Of a DNA stretch of 45,417 bases, positions 1 to 10,901 are shown piece by piece. The DNA comes from Nitrosomonadaceae bacterium (GTDB lineage: Bacteria > Pseudomonadota > Gammaproteobacteria > Burkholderiales > Nitrosomonadaceae), in contig CAKKRD010000008.1 in assembly GCA_919902515.1 (NCBI GenBank), forward strand, positions 1-45,417. Reading direction: 5' to 3'. The notes under the pieces are model-generated. The model searched no databases. It was not told the origin of the DNA and saw only the letters and a program-made list of their open reading frames with translations. The position numbers and the translations under genes are program-made. Positions within the stretch are counted from its first letter, which is position 1, and the number at the start of each line of letters is the position of its first letter.

Positions 1-1388
1 TCGCTTTGCGGCACAGAATCGGCAACGATGCCGGCGCCCGCCTGCACGTGCAGCATGCCGTCCTTGATCACGCCGGTGCGGATGGCAATGGCCAGATCCA
101 TGTCGCCGTTGAATCCCAGATAACCCACCGCACCGGCGTAGATACCGCGCCTAGAAACTTCCAGTTCGTCGATGATCTGCATTGCCCGCACCTTGGGTGC
201 GCCGCTCACGGTGCCCGCCGGGAAAGTGGCGCGCAGCACGTCCATCGCCTTCAGACCGGGTTTGAGCTTGGCGTCCACGTTGGAAACAATGTGCATGACG
301 TGCGAATAATGCTCGATCTGCATGTGCTCGGTGACTTTTACCGTGCCGGTCTGGGCAACGCGCCCGACATCGTTGCGTCCCAGATCCATCAGCATCACGT
401 GTTCCGCGCGCTCCTTTGGGTCAGCCAGCAGGTCGGCGGCGAGTGCTGCGTCTTCCTGCGCGGTTTTGCCGCGTGGACGAGTACCGGCGATGGGGCGTAC
501 CGTGACGGTGTCGCCTTCCAGGCGTACTAGAATCTCCGGCGAAGCGCCGACCACATGAAACTCGCCAAAGTGGTAATAAAACATGTAGGGCGAGGGGTTG
601 AGGCTGCGCAGCGCGCGATACAGCGCCAGCGGCGATGCAGCGTAAGGCTTGCTGGTGCGCTGCGACAGCACCACTTGCATGATGTCGCCGTCAAAAATGT
701 AGCGCTTGGCTCGTCCCACCGCCGCGATAAAGTCTGCTTCGCTGAATTCGGAAACAGCCTCGCCCGCTTTGCTCGGCGCTGCCAGTGGAATCTCTAATGG
801 CTGGCGCAGCAACGCAAGCAATTCCTTCAGGCGTGCCTGCACGGCCTGGTAGGCACCTGCTTCAGCCGGATCGGCATAAACGATGAGATAAAGTTTGCCG
901 GAAAGATTATCCACCACCGCCAGTTCTTCGGACAGCAGCAATAGTATATCGGGGGTATTGAGCGTATCCGGCCGGGCATGGCCGACAAGCTTGCGTTCGA
1001 TGTAACGCACAGCGTCATAAGCGAAATAACCTGCCAGACCGCCGCAGAAACGCGGTAAACCGGGATAAAGCGCCGCCTTGAAGTGCGCCAGGTAGGATTC
1101 AACGAAAGCCAGTGGGTCATCCACTTCGCTTTCCTGCGACCCTGCACCATTGATGACGCTGAGATGGTTGCCGCGCGCTTCAATGCGGGTCGTGGCGGGT
1201 AGGCCGATGAAAGAATAGCGCCCGAAGCGCTCGCCACCCTGCACCGACTCCAGCAAATATGAATAAGGCCGGTTGGCAAGCTTGAGATAAACTGACAGCG
1301 GCGTGTCGAGATCGGCGAAGGTTTCCAGCACCACGGGAATACGGTTGTAGCCTTGCGCCGCCAGTTGGTTAAATTCGGTTTCGGTCAT
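1..1388 (-). CDS. trpE: Anthranilate synthase component I, partial (3' end outside window)
   Basis: Chorismate plus an ammonia donor gives anthranilate, the first step of tryptophan synthesis; the partner is the TrpG glutaminase. The reverse strand is open for 462 codons from ATG at 1388 to the window edge. The frame begins [20 protein letters not shown] and contains the conserved chorismate-binding segments [22 protein letters not shown] and [10 protein letters not shown], with the family's TRP...GTRPRG block before them. The family is about 490-520 residues, so only some tens of residues are missing. The start overlaps the gph stop by 4 nt (ATGA), so it is translationally coupled as the third gene of rpe-gph-trpE. 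That order is common in proteobacteria and supports TrpE rather than a PabB paralogue. Confidence 0.95.
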   Translation of the reverse strand, partial: MTETEFNQLAAQGYNRIPVVLETFADLDTPLSVYLKLANRPYSYLLESVQGGERFGRYSFIGLPATTRIEARGNHLSVINGAGSQESEVDDPLAFVESYLAHFKAALYPGLPRFCGGLAGYFAYDAVRYIERKLVGHARPDTLNTPDILLLLSEELAVVDNLSGKLYLIVYADPAEAGAYQAVQARLKELLALLRQPLEIPLAAPSKAGEAVSEFSEADFIAAVGRAKRYIFDGDIMQVVLSQRTSKPYAASPLALYRALRSLNPSPYMFYYHFGEFHVVGASPEILVRLEGDTVTVRPIAGTRPRGKTAQEDAALAADLLADPKERAEHVMLMDLGRNDVGRVAQTGTVKVTEHMQIEHYSHVMHIVSNVDAKLKPGLKAMDVLRATFPAGTVSGAPKVRAMQIIDELEVSRRGIYAGAVGYLGFNGDMDLAIAIRTGVIKDGMLHVQAGAGIVADSVPQS

Positions 1389-2110
1389 GACGGCTTGCAG
1401 ATCAGTCTGTCTGCTGCGTGAATGGACGTGACGATAGCATCGCAATTGAGCTCGCGTACATCCCGTCCTTCGTTGTAGCCATAGGGTACGCAGAAAACAT
1501 GACAGCCCGCTGCACGCGCCGCTTCCGCGTCGTTGAGCGAGTCGCCGATCAGCAGCATCTCATGGGGCAGGATGCCGAAATGCTTGCAGGCATGCAGCAA
1601 GGGCAGCGGATCGGGTTTCTTTTTCGGCAGGCTGTCGCCGGACAGGACCATCTCGAAATAATCCAGCAGTCCGGTGGCACGCAGCAGCGGCAGGGTGAAA
1701 GCCTCAGCCTTGTTGGTAATGCACGCCAGCCGGAAGCCTGTTTCCCGCAAAGCGTTCAACCCCTCCACCACGCCCGGATAAGGATGCGTGCTGACGCACA
1801 GGGTGTTGGCATATTCGCGTTCGTAAATCGGCATCGCCTTGGCAAACAGGACAGCATCCGGCTCACCGTCAAGGCTGCCGGTAAGCGTGCGCTTCACCAG
1901 TTTCTGGATGCCCTTGCCGATGTAGGACTGGATGGTCACGTGCGGCAGCTCTGCTCTACCCAATTCCCGCAGCATGCTGTTGGCAGCGGCAGCAAGGTCG
2001 CCCGCCGTGTCGAGCAGGGTGCCGTCCAGATCGATCATCACGGCTTTGACCGGCAGGAGTGATCCCGTTTGCGCTGCAGAAGCAGCAGCGTGCGGGAAAA
2101 CTTTACTCAT
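1385..2110 (-). CDS. gph: Phosphoglycolate phosphatase (HAD superfamily)
   Basis: Hydrolyses 2-phosphoglycolate to glycolate, clearing a product of DNA-damage repair and of Rubisco oxygenation. The 241-residue protein has the HAD nucleophile motif DLDGT (Asp27 and Asp29), a helical cap domain, a Thr/Lys core region (ITNKAEAF) and the acidic motif [14 protein letters not shown] near the C terminus. The first 20 or so residues ([15 protein letters not shown]) are not family-like, so an internal start is possible, although the ATG at 2110 lies only 8 nt from the rpe stop. It sits between rpe and trpE in a tight operon. HAD substrate cannot be proven from sequence; context makes Gph most likely. 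Confidence 0.9.
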   Translation of the reverse strand: MSKVFPHAAASAAQTGSLLPVKAVMIDLDGTLLDTAGDLAAAANSMLRELGRAELPHVTIQSYIGKGIQKLVKRTLTGSLDGEPDAVLFAKAMPIYEREYANTLCVSTHPYPGVVEGLNALRETGFRLACITNKAEAFTLPLLRATGLLDYFEMVLSGDSLPKKKPDPLPLLHACKHFGILPHEMLLIGDSLNDAEAARAAGCHVFCVPYGYNEGRDVRELNCDAIVTSIHAADRLICKPS

Positions 2111-2118
2111 TGTTGCGG

Positions 2119-2802
2119 CTAAACCTTTGCCAGTTCGGCGCGCAATGCGCCCACGACCGTGTCGTAACGATGCGGGTCGCTGTCCTTGCCCGCGCTGAAA
2201 ATGGCGGAACCGGCAACAAAGGCATCGGCGCCAGCGCGGGCAATTTCGGCGATGTTGTCCACTTTCACGCCACCGTCGACTTCCAGCATGATGTCCCTGC
2301 CGCAGGCATCAATCCGCGCGCGTACTGCGCGCAGCTTGTTCAATGCTTCAGGAATGAATTTCTGTCCGCCAAAACCGGGATTGACCGACATGATCAGCAC
2401 CAGATCAAGCTTGTCCAGTACGTGATCGAGATAATGCAAAGGTGTTGCGGGATTGAACACCAGTCCGGCCTTGCAGCCCTGTTCCTTGATCAGTCCGATG
2501 GTGCGGTCGATATGTCTGGACGCTTCCGGGTGAAAAGAAATGATATTGGCTCCGGCCTTGGCAAAATCGGGAACAATTCGGTCTACCGGCTCCACCATCA
2601 GATGCACGTCGATGATTGCCTTGGTCAAGGGGCGAATCGCTTCACATACCAGCGGACCAATGGTGAGATTGGGGACGTAATGATTGTCCATCACGTCAAA
2701 ATGTATGATATCCGCGCCGGAAGCGATAACAGCGGTGATTTCCTCGCCCAATTTGGCGAAATTTGCGGAGAGAATGCTCGGAGCGATGCGATAGTTGGCC
2801 AT
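2119..2802 (-). CDS. rpe: Ribulose-phosphate 3-epimerase
   Basis: Interconverts ribulose 5-phosphate and xylulose 5-phosphate in the pentose phosphate and Calvin cycles; cytoplasmic TIM barrel. The 227 residues match the usual family length. Visible motifs are [13 protein letters not shown] at the N terminus, [14 protein letters not shown] (metal and catalytic Asp), [18 protein letters not shown] and LEVDGGV with the second catalytic Asp. A good ribosome site (AAGGAAG) precedes the ATG. First gene of rpe-gph-trpE and divergent from apaG across 129 bp that should hold both promoters. Confidence 0.97.
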   Translation of the reverse strand: MANYRIAPSILSANFAKLGEEITAVIASGADIIHFDVMDNHYVPNLTIGPLVCEAIRPLTKAIIDVHLMVEPVDRIVPDFAKAGANIISFHPEASRHIDRTIGLIKEQGCKAGLVFNPATPLHYLDHVLDKLDLVLIMSVNPGFGGQKFIPEALNKLRAVRARIDACGRDIMLEVDGGVKVDNIAEIARAGADAFVAGSAIFSAGKDSDPHRYDTVVGALRAELAKV

Positions 2803-2931
2803 AAACCACTTCCTTATAATAAAAGCGTCATTTTAACCGCAAATGGTTGTCACGCGCCAACGGCTTCACCGCCGCAGAATATTTTTCAAGCACTCCTTGC
2901 CGTAGTGCGGAAAATAGTGTGCAATGCTGAC

Positions 2932-3315
2932 ATGGCTGACAGTAAAAAATACGAACTCAACGTGACGGTCCGCACCGCCTATCTTCCGGAACAGTCAGAT
3001 GAAATCATCGACCGTTACGTGTTCGCCTATACCATCACCATCGCTAACACCGGCTCGGTTGCGGCGCAGCTTATCAGCCGCCATTGGATCATCGCGGATG
3101 GCGGCGGCAGTGTTCAGGAGGTGCGGGGGTTGGGCGTAGTGGGGGAACAGCCGCTGCTCAAGCCCGGCGACAGTTTTGAATACACCAGCGGCACCGCCCT
3201 CTCCACACCAGTGGGTTCAATGAAAGGCAGTTATCAGATGGTGGCCGAAGACGGCCTCTACTTCGACGCAACCATTCCCGAATTCATTTTAAGTGTGCCG
3301 CGGATATTACATTAG
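2932..3315 (+). CDS. apaG: ApaG (Co2+/Mg2+ efflux-associated, DUF525 fold)
   Basis: 127-residue DUF525/ApaG protein with an immunoglobulin-like beta sandwich. Recognisable segments are YVFAYTITIANTG, LISRHWIIADG, VRGLGVVGEQPLLKPG, FEYTSGTALSTPVGSMKGSY and a final FDATIPEFILSVP. The frame is open far upstream, but that part is antisense to rpe; the ATG at 2932 gives the normal family length. The family is linked genetically to cobalt and magnesium sensitivity and to Ap4A metabolism, but its biochemical role is unsettled. Transcribed divergently from rpe and convergent with der, from which it is separated by only 42 bp. Confidence 0.93.
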   Translation: MADSKKYELNVTVRTAYLPEQSDEIIDRYVFAYTITIANTGSVAAQLISRHWIIADGGGSVQEVRGLGVVGEQPLLKPGDSFEYTSGTALSTPVGSMKGSYQMVAEDGLYFDATIPEFILSVPRILH

Positions 3316-3357
3316 CCGCTGCAGGCGCACGCTGTGTTTTTCCAGATAACTCTCTAA

Positions 3358-4758
3358 TTAACCGTACTTCTTTCTGCCATAGCGGCGGCGGCGATGAGCC
3401 TGTTTTGCTTCGGCTTCGCTTAATGGCGCGGGTTTCTTGCCGGCATAGGGATTACTGCTCGACCTGAACTCAACCCGCAATGGCGTACCTTCGAGCTGGT
3501 AGACTGCGCGGAAAGTGTTTTCAAGGTAGCGCCGATAGGTTTCCGCCACATGATCAAGACCGCTGCCGTGGATCACGATCAGCGGCGGATTGGAGCCGCC
3601 CTGGTGGGCGTAACGCAATTTGGGACGGGATACGCCAGTGTGTGGTGGTGCCTGTTTTTCTACCGCTGCCAGCAGGGTACGGGTGAGTTTGGGAGTAGGC
3701 AGTTTCGCCATCGCGGCTGCATAAGCGGTGTCGATTGACGGCAGCAGTCCTTTCATGCCGCTGCCATGTAGCGCTGAAATGTACTGGGGTTTGGCAAAAC
3801 TCAGGAGAAAAGCAAGTTTCCGGGCAATCTCGCGCTTGATGTTGTCACGCTGATATTCGTCCAGACCGTCCCACTTGTTCACCACCAGCACCAGCGCACG
3901 TCCCGCCTCCAGAATGAATCCGGCAATATGTGCGTCCTGGTCGGAAATTTCGTTGCTCGCGTCCAGCACCAGCACGACTACATTGGCGTCTTCTACTGCC
4001 TGCAGAGTTTTTACCACCGAGAATTTCTCGACAACCTCCTGCACCTTGCCGCGACGGCGCAAACCGGCAGTATCGATCAGGGTATAGCGCCGTCCGGCGC
4101 TCTCGAAATCAATATAGATGCTATCGCGGGTGGTGCCGGGCTGATCAAAAGCTATCACGCGCTCCTCCCCGAGCAGCGTATTCACCAGCGTGGATTTGCC
4201 GACGTTGGGGCGTCCCACGATGGCAATCTTGGGGTGTTTGTCTTTTTCTTCTTCCCCTTGCTGTTCGGGGAAATCCGCCAGTGCCAGTTCTACCAGTTCA
4301 TTCACATTGTCGCCGTGAACGGCGGAAACGGCACAGGGCTCACCCAGACCCAGTTCGTGAAATTCGGCGGTAACGACAGAGGTCGCCATGCCCTCGGTCT
4401 TGTTCACGACCAGCAGAATTTTTCGGCCGGTTTTGCGCAATTGCTCGGCGATTATTTTATCGTGCGCTGCCAGACCCTGTCTGCCATCGACGATGAACAA
4501 CACCATGTCGGCTTCATCCACCGCCTGCAGCGTCTGCCGGGCCATTTCATGCAGGATGCCATCCTTTGCCGCCGGCTCGAAGCCGCCAGTATCTACTACC
4601 AGATGTGGTTTATCGCCCAGCCTGCCGTGACCATAATGACGGTCTCGCGTCAGTCCCGGAATATCCGCAACAATAGCGTCGCGACTGCGGGTCAGGCGAT
4701 TGAAAAGTGTTGATTTGCCGACGTTCGGCCGTCCGACCAGGACGAGAGTAGGTTTCAT
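3358..4758 (-). CDS. der: Ribosome biogenesis GTPase Der (EngA)
   Basis: Essential double GTPase that acts in maturation of the 50S subunit. The 466-residue protein has two G domains: the first P-loop GRPNVGKST is at residues 9-17 with NKTE near 119, and the second at 182-190 is followed by DTAGLRRRG and NKWD. A C-terminal KH-like domain (about 360-440) and a basic tail ([12 protein letters not shown]) complete the usual layout. It is last in the run ispG-hisS-yfgM-bamB-der; bamB ends 12 nt upstream. The bamB-der pairing is common in beta- and gammaproteobacteria. Confidence 0.98.
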   Translation of the reverse strand: MKPTLVLVGRPNVGKSTLFNRLTRSRDAIVADIPGLTRDRHYGHGRLGDKPHLVVDTGGFEPAAKDGILHEMARQTLQAVDEADMVLFIVDGRQGLAAHDKIIAEQLRKTGRKILLVVNKTEGMATSVVTAEFHELGLGEPCAVSAVHGDNVNELVELALADFPEQQGEEEKDKHPKIAIVGRPNVGKSTLVNTLLGEERVIAFDQPGTTRDSIYIDFESAGRRYTLIDTAGLRRRGKVQEVVEKFSVVKTLQAVEDANVVVLVLDASNEISDQDAHIAGFILEAGRALVLVVNKWDGLDEYQRDNIKREIARKLAFLLSFAKPQYISALHGSGMKGLLPSIDTAYAAAMAKLPTPKLTRTLLAAVEKQAPPHTGVSRPKLRYAHQGGSNPPLIVIHGSGLDHVAETYRRYLENTFRAVYQLEGTPLRVEFRSSSNPYAGKKPAPLSEAEAKQAHRRRRYGRKKYG

Positions 4759-4770
4759 GATTGTACTTAT

Positions 4771-5994
4771 CTATTGTATGCCGAACGCGTAAAGCCCACC
4801 CTTCCGGGTTTGCACCACAATCCCATTGGATAAGTGCTCGGGATGGGCGAGGATGGAGCTTTCGTCAGTGGCAGCGCGGAGGACGATCGCGCCGTCGTCA
4901 TGCCTGAAGAAATTTACATAACCCTGAGAATCACCTACCACCACACGGGTACCGCGCACGATGGGCGCAGTCAATCGGAGGCCGCTGAGTATGTCTTGTC
5001 TCCACACGGTGGTGCCGTTACTTTTAGTGTAGGCGATTACCGCACCGCGATCTTCGCTCAGGTAAATATAAGTATCGTCCATTGCCAGGCCAGCGCTACT
5101 GGATGCATCCCGTGCCCAAATCTGGTTACCATTGCTGATTTCAAAGCAGGCGACACGCCCCTGATAGGCTACGGCACATATCTGCCATTCATCGGCCACC
5201 GGCAGACTGGTGATATCCGTGATGCGCTCCAGTTCCGTCGCGCCACGCGGTCGTGATACGGTTGCCTCCCACTTCACATTGCCATCGGATAAACTCAGTG
5301 CTACCAGTTTGCCGCCGGCAAATCCAGCGAATACCGCGCCGCGTTTGATCAAAACACGGCTGGGGTTGCGCACAGTCAGTGCCGGGGTAGCACCCTGGTA
5401 CACCCATTTACGTTTGCCGTTGGCAGCATCCAGGCCGAAAATCCTGCCGTCTCCAGTGCGCACTACCACTACTCCGCTGTCCACCTGCGGCGGGCCCAAC
5501 ACCTCGCTGGAAACCTGCGCTTTCCACAGGGACTTGCCCGTGTCATCAAATGCCAGCACTTCGCCTTTGAAAGTCCCGACCAGCATCATCCCTTCACCCA
5601 CACCCACGCCACCTGACAGCTTATGTTGAGTGTCTATGTTCCACGCTTGCTTGCCGGTAGCGGAGTCAAGGCGCACGAGCCGCCCCTCGGAATTGGCAGC
5701 ATAAACCGCGCCATTGGCAAATGCCGGCGAAAATACTGCCACTATACTCTCGTTAACAACGCTGCTCTGCCACAATGGGCGCGTAGCAGCAACCAGCTTC
5801 AAGCGGGCGGTCTGTTCAGCGCTGATCTCGGGTTCCTTAGTTTTGAACAGATCGACGATGGGCGACACATCGAGGTCGGCGACACTCGCGATCCGTTCAA
5901 CGAAGCTGGCACAGCCGGCAAGCGCCAAGTGCAACACCAGCAGGAAGAGATGCCGCGGAATAGTGCCGATAGTCTTCGTTGCGGATCTGCTCAC
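4771..5994 (-). CDS. bamB: Outer membrane assembly lipoprotein BamB
   Basis: Accessory lipoprotein of the BAM complex that inserts beta-barrel proteins in the outer membrane. The 407 residues start with a basic stretch, a hydrophobic segment and a lipobox LALAGC, with lipidated Cys28. The rest is a PQQ-like eight-blade propeller, visible as repeats of the type VYAANSEGRLVRLDSATGKQ. The start codon is GTG (5992-5994), 5 nt after the yfgM stop, with no strong ribosome site, which suggests coupling. Flanked by the TPR protein and der, as usual for the family. Confidence 0.95.
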   Translation of the reverse strand: MSRSATKTIGTIPRHLFLLVLHLALAGCASFVERIASVADLDVSPIVDLFKTKEPEISAEQTARLKLVAATRPLWQSSVVNESIVAVFSPAFANGAVYAANSEGRLVRLDSATGKQAWNIDTQHKLSGGVGVGEGMMLVGTFKGEVLAFDDTGKSLWKAQVSSEVLGPPQVDSGVVVVRTGDGRIFGLDAANGKRKWVYQGATPALTVRNPSRVLIKRGAVFAGFAGGKLVALSLSDGNVKWEATVSRPRGATELERITDITSLPVADEWQICAVAYQGRVACFEISNGNQIWARDASSSAGLAMDDTYIYLSEDRGAVIAYTKSNGTTVWRQDILSGLRLTAPIVRGTRVVVGDSQGYVNFFRHDDGAIVLRAATDESSILAHPEHLSNGIVVQTRKGGLYAFGIQ

Positions 5995-5999
5995 GGACG

Positions 6000-6638
6000 C
6001 TACTTGGTCTCTGCCAAAGCATCAAGCTTCATCTGGATGATATTGTGATAAGCACTCTTTGCACTGATTCTGTCGAGCGCCATTTGATAGGCTAGGCGAG
6101 CTTCGGCAACTTTACCTGCAGCAGTGAGAATATCGCCTTTGCGATCCGCATAGAAACCAGCAAAGGATTCGCCATGTTTACTTTCCACTAGCTTCAGTGC
6201 TTCAGCATATTTTTCCTCGTCCAGCAACAGCCCCGCCAACCGCAGCCGTACGAGATCTTTCAATTCATCTTCCTTGGCATGATCCAACACCCATTGCAAT
6301 CGGCTTCTGGCGTTTTGCCTATCCCCCGCATCGAGGCTCGCCCGCGCCGAAACCAATGCAGCACGCGGAGCATAGCCGCTACCAGGAAAGCCTTCCATCA
6401 GTAAATGGGCAGCATCACCAATCTTCTTCGGGTCTCCACTCTCTTCGATCCGTTGCAGCGAGGCATACAATTCCGCTGCCTGTTCTATCTGCTGCTTCTG
6501 GTAGTATTTCCACACCTGCGTGCCGACGATGCCGGCGATGAAAGTCGCCACCACCACGATCGCCACTGTGCCGTACGACTCCCACCAGGATTTCAGTCCG
6601 TCTATCTTTTCCTGTTCTTCCAGATCATATGTTGCCAT
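6000..6638 (-). CDS. YfgM-like ancillary SecYEG translocon subunit (TPR protein)
   Basis: 212-residue inner membrane protein with a short cytoplasmic N terminus (MATYDLEEQEKIDGLKSWW), one transmembrane helix at about 23-43 and a periplasmic tetratricopeptide domain. The N-terminal signature and place between hisS and bamB identify the YfgM/DUF2133 family. In E. coli YfgM joins the periplasmic chaperone network with PpiD at SecYEG; here that role is inferred from family and synteny. ATG at 6638 with an AGGAAG ribosome site. Confidence 0.9.
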   Translation of the reverse strand: MATYDLEEQEKIDGLKSWWESYGTVAIVVVATFIAGIVGTQVWKYYQKQQIEQAAELYASLQRIEESGDPKKIGDAAHLLMEGFPGSGYAPRAALVSARASLDAGDRQNARSRLQWVLDHAKEDELKDLVRLRLAGLLLDEEKYAEALKLVESKHGESFAGFYADRKGDILTAAGKVAEARLAYQMALDRISAKSAYHNIIQMKLDALAETK

Positions 6639-6673
6639 TTAACTTCCTGAATAAATTGAAGAATTCCTACGAT

Positions 6674-7936
6674 TCAAATCTGTTTAAGCAAATCCGCCGC
6701 TTCCGCCAGTCCCACTCGCACCTGTTCTGCCGCCTCACGCAATGGCTTGATGCTTATCTCTGCGGCGTGCGCCTCGTCATCGCCAATAATAACTGCAAAA
6801 CGTGCGCCGCTGGCGTCGGCTTTTTTCATTTGCGCCTTGAAACTGCCGTCACCGCAATGCAAGATGGCTTTTAGGCCCTCGGCACGCAAGTGCCTTACGG
6901 CTTCCCAGGCAAACCCGGTCGCAGCCTCGCCCTGGTGTACCACGTATACATCCGCTACAGCATGCGGTATGTCCTTGCCGCATTCCAGCATCAGCGCCAG
7001 CAATCGCTCCACACCCATGGCAAAACCGCAGGCTGGTGCCGGTTTGCCGCCAATCTGTTCCACCAGTCCGTCATAACGCCCGCCAGCGCACACCGTGCCT
7101 TGCGCACCGAGTCTGTCGGTGATCCACTCGAACACGGTGCGATTGTAGTAATCCAGCCCTCTCACCAGCCGCGGGTTGATCTCAAAAGCTATCCCCTGAT
7201 TGCGCAGGACGCGCTGCAGTTCCTCGAAATGCTTGAGCGAATCCTCATCCAGATCATCCAGCAGGCGCGGCGCGCCGTCTATGATCTGCTGCATTCCCGG
7301 ATTCTTGCTGTCGAGTATCCGCAGCGGGTTGCTGTGCAGACGCCTGTGGGCATCGTCATCGAGCTTGCCCAGGTGCTGCTGCAGATAGTGGATCAGCCGC
7401 GCCCGATGCAGAGTGCGCGATTCGACGCTGCCCAGTGTGCCGATTTCCAGGCGTACATCTGCTATGCCCAGTTTGTCCCATAACCCCGCGCACATGACGA
7501 TGTGCTCAGCATCGATATCCGGACCGGTGTATCCCAACGCTTCCACGCCCACCTGATGGAACTGGCGGTAACGTCCCTTCTGTGGGCGTTCATGACGGAA
7601 CATTGGGCCAGAGTAGTACAGTCTCTGCGGTCCCGCATACAGCAGGTTGTGTTCCAGTGCTGCACGTACACAGGAAGCAGTGCCTTCAGGACGCAGTGTC
7701 AGGCTGTCGCCGTTGAGGTGATCCAGAAAGGTGTACATTTCCTTCTCGACAATGTCAGTTACCGCACCGATGGAGCGCACGAACAAGTCGGTCTGCTCGA
7801 CAATCGGCAAACGGATGCTGCGGTAACCACAAGCCGCCATCCACTCACGCACGGTCTGCTCAAAGAATTCCCAATGATGCGCCTGCTCAGGCAGGATGTC
7901 GTTCATCCCGCGGACGGCCTGGATGAGTCTAGTCAT
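6674..7936 (-). CDS. hisS: Histidyl-tRNA synthetase
   Basis: Class II synthetase that charges tRNA-His. The start at 7936 ([16 protein letters not shown]) gives 420 residues, a normal length; the frame continues 22 codons upstream, but these overlap ispG and are not family-like. Class II signatures are LRPEGTA (81-87), the motif 2 loop [14 protein letters not shown] (113-126), the histidine-specific [14 protein letters not shown], and the motif 3 region [12 protein letters not shown]-terminal anticodon-binding domain follows. Overlaps the end of ispG by 8 nt, so the two are coupled. Confidence 0.98.
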   Translation of the reverse strand: MTRLIQAVRGMNDILPEQAHHWEFFEQTVREWMAACGYRSIRLPIVEQTDLFVRSIGAVTDIVEKEMYTFLDHLNGDSLTLRPEGTASCVRAALEHNLLYAGPQRLYYSGPMFRHERPQKGRYRQFHQVGVEALGYTGPDIDAEHIVMCAGLWDKLGIADVRLEIGTLGSVESRTLHRARLIHYLQQHLGKLDDDAHRRLHSNPLRILDSKNPGMQQIIDGAPRLLDDLDEDSLKHFEELQRVLRNQGIAFEINPRLVRGLDYYNRTVFEWITDRLGAQGTVCAGGRYDGLVEQIGGKPAPACGFAMGVERLLALMLECGKDIPHAVADVYVVHQGEAATGFAWEAVRHLRAEGLKAILHCGDGSFKAQMKKADASGARFAVIIGDDEAHAAEISIKPLREAAEQVRVGLAEAADLLKQI

Positions 7937-9173
7937 TGCCTGATTTCTTCGGGTACTTTGCCTGCACGTACTCGTCAACGATCTGGCGAAACTCCCCGGC
8001 AATATTGTCGCCTTTGAGAGTCACGGTTTTCTGCCCATCGACAAAAACTGGCGCCACCGGTTTCTCTCCCGAACCTGGCAGACTGATACCGATATTGGCA
8101 TGCTTGCTTTCACCGGGACCATTGACTACGCAGCCCATCACCGCCAGCGTCATATATTCCACACCCTCGTATTGCTCGCGCCACACTATCATCTGCTCAC
8201 GCACATAGCTCTGGATGTTTTCCGCCAGTTCCTGAAAATAGGTGCTGGTGGTGCGCCCGCAGCCGGGGCACGCTGCCACCAGCGGAACAAATGCGCGCAA
8301 CCCCATGGTTTGCAGAATCTCCTGCGCCACGACTACTTCGCGGGTGCGGTCGCCACCTGGCTCTGGCGTCAACGATATGCGGATGGTGTCACCGATACCT
8401 TCCTGCAACAGCACTGCCAGTGCAGCGGTAGAAGCAACGATCCCCTTCGAGCCCATGCCCGCTTCGGTCAATCCCAGGTGCAGCGCGTAATCGCAGCGCG
8501 CTGCCAGGTCGCGATAAACCGCAATCAGATCCTGCACACCGCTTACCTTGCAAGACAGGACAATGTGGTCGCGGCCCAGTCCAATTTCTTCGGCTCTGGC
8601 GGCACTTTCCAGCGCAGAGGTAATCAAGGCCTCACGCATGACGTATCCCGCATCTTGCGGATCTTTGGAGCGGGCGTTCTCATCCATTATGCGCACCAGC
8701 AGCTCGGGATCCAGGCTGCCCCAGTTGACTCCGATGCGTACCGGCTTGTCGTATTTACAAGCCGTTTCGATCATGGTGGCAAACTGTTCATCACGTTTTC
8801 TGCCATGCCCTACATTGCCTGGATTGATGCGGTATTTAGCCAGTGCCTTGGCACAGTCCGGATACTCGGTCAGTAGCTTATGTCCATTAAAATGAAAATC
8901 ACCCACCAGTGGCACATGACAGCCCATATCATCGAGGCGCGCACGGACGGCTGACACCGCTTGCGCCGCTATGGCGGTATTGACCGTAATGCGCACCAGC
9001 TCCGAGCCGGCGTGCGCGAGTTGCGCCACCTGTACCGCAGTGGCAACTTCATTTTCGGTATCGGTATTGGTCATGGACTGCACCACCACCGGGGCTCCGC
9101 CGCCAATGGTGACCGAACCGACCCGGACGCCGACACTCGGGCGGCGTTGTGTGGAAGAAATATTCTGGGACAT
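7929..9173 (-). CDS. ispG: 4-hydroxy-3-methylbut-2-enyl-diphosphate synthase (flavodoxin-dependent)
   Basis: Penultimate step of the MEP isoprenoid pathway: converts methylerythritol cyclodiphosphate to HMBPP using a [4Fe-4S] cluster. The start [19 protein letters not shown] at 9173 gives 414 residues; the open frame reaches 9245 but the added 24 residues do not look like the family. Visible are the TIM-barrel part ([34 protein letters not shown]) and cluster cysteines in CPGCGRT and [10 protein letters not shown]. Lies between rodZ and hisS, the standard arrangement. Confidence 0.97.
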   Translation of the reverse strand: MSQNISSTQRRPSVGVRVGSVTIGGGAPVVVQSMTNTDTENEVATAVQVAQLAHAGSELVRITVNTAIAAQAVSAVRARLDDMGCHVPLVGDFHFNGHKLLTEYPDCAKALAKYRINPGNVGHGRKRDEQFATMIETACKYDKPVRIGVNWGSLDPELLVRIMDENARSKDPQDAGYVMREALITSALESAARAEEIGLGRDHIVLSCKVSGVQDLIAVYRDLAARCDYALHLGLTEAGMGSKGIVASTAALAVLLQEGIGDTIRISLTPEPGGDRTREVVVAQEILQTMGLRAFVPLVAACPGCGRTTSTYFQELAENIQSYVREQMIVWREQYEGVEYMTLAVMGCVVNGPGESKHANIGISLPGSGEKPVAPVFVDGQKTVTLKGDNIAGEFRQIVDEYVQAKYPKKSGND

Positions 9174-9213
9174 GATTATGGTAGGTAAGTAAGATTTATA
9201 AAATATGAAAACA

Positions 9214-10119
9214 TCATTCGAGCGACAGACGCGCCACTCCCCCATTGGTATTGGTATGCGATACCAAGTCTACCGGTTTATTGTTGTAAACCAGCTTTAC
9301 GTTGGCGGCATTCCCGACTACCACGGAGAGTGGCATCTTGCCACGGATTACCTGCTCGCTGCCGGCGGGATTAAGCTGTGAAAAAATCATCTTACCCATG
9401 CCATCATTGATTTCAACCCATGATTCTTGCGCAAACGCGAAGCGGAGAACGCCTTCTCCTTTATTCACCAAATCGGGAGCAGCAACTACCGCCGCAACTT
9501 GCTGCCGTTGCGGCGCGGGCGGATTATTGTTTCCCTGCTGGACCACCGCAACCTCTTGCGCCGCTTGTACCGGGCCAGCATCACTAGACAGGGTCGCGGG
9601 TGCTAATTCAGATTGTGCTTGTGCCACTGCTTGTTCGATCTCGGCTTCAGCCTCGGTTGCAACCTGCACTGCCGGCTGCTGCACTGTTTCATTCCCCTGA
9701 TAAATTTCATAAATCAGAAACAGCAACGCCACAACCACCACTCCCGCAATAATCAGGCTACGTCCCACTGATTTCTGATCTGACGGAAAAGGAATCCCTT
9801 CGGTCCGGGGTGCGATAACCTGGCGAACGGGCGGCAGCGATTGCTGTAACAATAGCAATAATGGCGTTGCATCCAACTGCACCAGTTTGGCGTAATTGCG
9901 CACAAAGCCGCGCAGAAACGTGCCGCCTGAAAGCTTGGCGTAATCATCCTCTTCCAGCGCAGTGACCTGCCGTACCGATAACCGCAGATGCCGCGCCACA
10001 TCCTCGATGCTCAAGCCGCGAACCAGCCGTGCTGCCTGTAGCAGTTGCCCTGCGCTCTGTTTCGTTTCGGCCGCCTCTGTTCCGGCTACGCCGTTGTCGT
10101 TATTGTCAGTAGCATCCAT
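9214..10119 (-). CDS. rodZ: RodZ-like helix-turn-helix membrane protein
   Basis: Cytoskeleton-linked protein that helps MreB-dependent rod shape. The roughly 301 residues hold a Cro/C1-type helix-turn-helix (about 23-90, with [21 protein letters not shown]), one transmembrane helix (about 121-139), a variable Ala/Gln-rich periplasmic linker and a C-terminal DUF4115 beta domain (from about 225). The ATG at 10119 forms TGATG with the pilW stop; a GTG one codon upstream (10122) is an alternative. The pilW-rodZ-ispG order is typical of beta- and gammaproteobacteria. Confidence 0.9.
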   Translation of the reverse strand: MDATDNNDNGVAGTEAAETKQSAGQLLQAARLVRGLSIEDVARHLRLSVRQVTALEEDDYAKLSGGTFLRGFVRNYAKLVQLDATPLLLLLQQSLPPVRQVIAPRTEGIPFPSDQKSVGRSLIIAGVVVVALLFLIYEIYQGNETVQQPAVQVATEAEAEIEQAVAQAQSELAPATLSSDAGPVQAAQEVAVVQQGNNNPPAPQRQQVAAVVAAPDLVNKGEGVLRFAFAQESWVEINDGMGKMIFSQLNPAGSEQVIRGKMPLSVVVGNAANVKLVYNNKPVDLVSHTNTNGGVARLSLE

Positions 10120-10901
10120 CACTCGAATCTGCCATCACGTAGCGCTGCTGCTTCCTTGGAATCCGGGAATCGTTTTTGTAACTGCATGGTATAACTGGCC
10201 TCAGCATGGCGATCCCCGGTCTTGCGTTCAATCTGTATCCCCAGCCATAAACTTTCTGCTGTCGGCACTGAAATTTGCATATGGCGTGAAAGATTCGATT
10301 TGGCTGCCGCCAGATTACCGCTTCTGAAATTAACCTCAGCTATCCCGATCAGTGCCTGCGAATCTGCCGGTCTGAGCGACAGTGTTTTCTGGAAAAACTC
10401 CTCTGCGCTCTTGTAGTCGCCACGGCTCAACACACAGATTCCGGCATTGTTATACGGTTTCTCCGGCGTTGAATAAAGCGGATTCTTCAGTGCCTCCATG
10501 AAATGCCTCACTGCCTGGTCCATTCGTTCCGGCCTGCGCTGGCATAAAAACCAGCCATAATTGTTATGCGCTTCGGGATCATTGGGCGCAATTTTCAGTG
10601 CTTGTTCGAAATTCTTCTGCGCCAGCCTGTCTTCACGCAAATCCATGTAAATCAGTCCGAGTACATTATACGCAGGTGCGTATTTTGAATCGGAGCGTAA
10701 TGCCTCGGTCACTTCTTCCAGCGCCACCACAAATTGACCACGGCTGTAATATTCCGCAGCCAACTCGGTATGTATTTTTGCGCTTTGCTGTGCAATGCTC
10801 AGGAATTGCTCCGACACCAACCCTTCCTGAACCGGTTGTTGGGCACACCCTCCCGTCAGCATCAACAGCGCAATGAACAAACCTGTGAGAATTTGTCTCA
10901 T
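10119..10901 (-). CDS. pilW: Type IV pilus biogenesis/stability lipoprotein PilW (PilF)
   Basis: 260-residue outer-membrane lipoprotein that helps assemble the PilQ secretin ring. It has a signal peptide with lipobox TGGC (Cys19), then tandem TPR repeats from about residue 40, for example [20 protein letters not shown] and [20 protein letters not shown]. The phrase [12 protein letters not shown] is characteristic of the PilF/PilW family. It overlaps the rlmN stop by 4 nt (ATGA) and touches rodZ, so it is deep inside one operon. No other pilus gene is in the window. Confidence 0.92.
   Translation of the reverse strand: MRQILTGLFIALLMLTGGCAQQPVQEGLVSEQFLSIAQQSAKIHTELAAEYYSRGQFVVALEEVTEALRSDSKYAPAYNVLGLIYMDLREDRLAQKNFEQALKIAPNDPEAHNNYGWFLCQRRPERMDQAVRHFMEALKNPLYSTPEKPYNNAGICVLSRGDYKSAEEFFQKTLSLRPADSQALIGIAEVNFRSGNLAAAKSNLSRHMQISVPTAESLWLGIQIERKTGDRHAEASYTMQLQKRFPDSKEAAALRDGRFE

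Noticed and set aside
2814-2842. TTGCGG and TTATAA, 17 bp apart, as the rpe promoter
   Set aside because: The predicted start would fall within the ribosome site, so transcripts could not be translated normally.
2059-2931. Long N-terminal extension of apaG
   Set aside because: It is antisense to rpe; the ApaG family length fits only the ATG at 2932.
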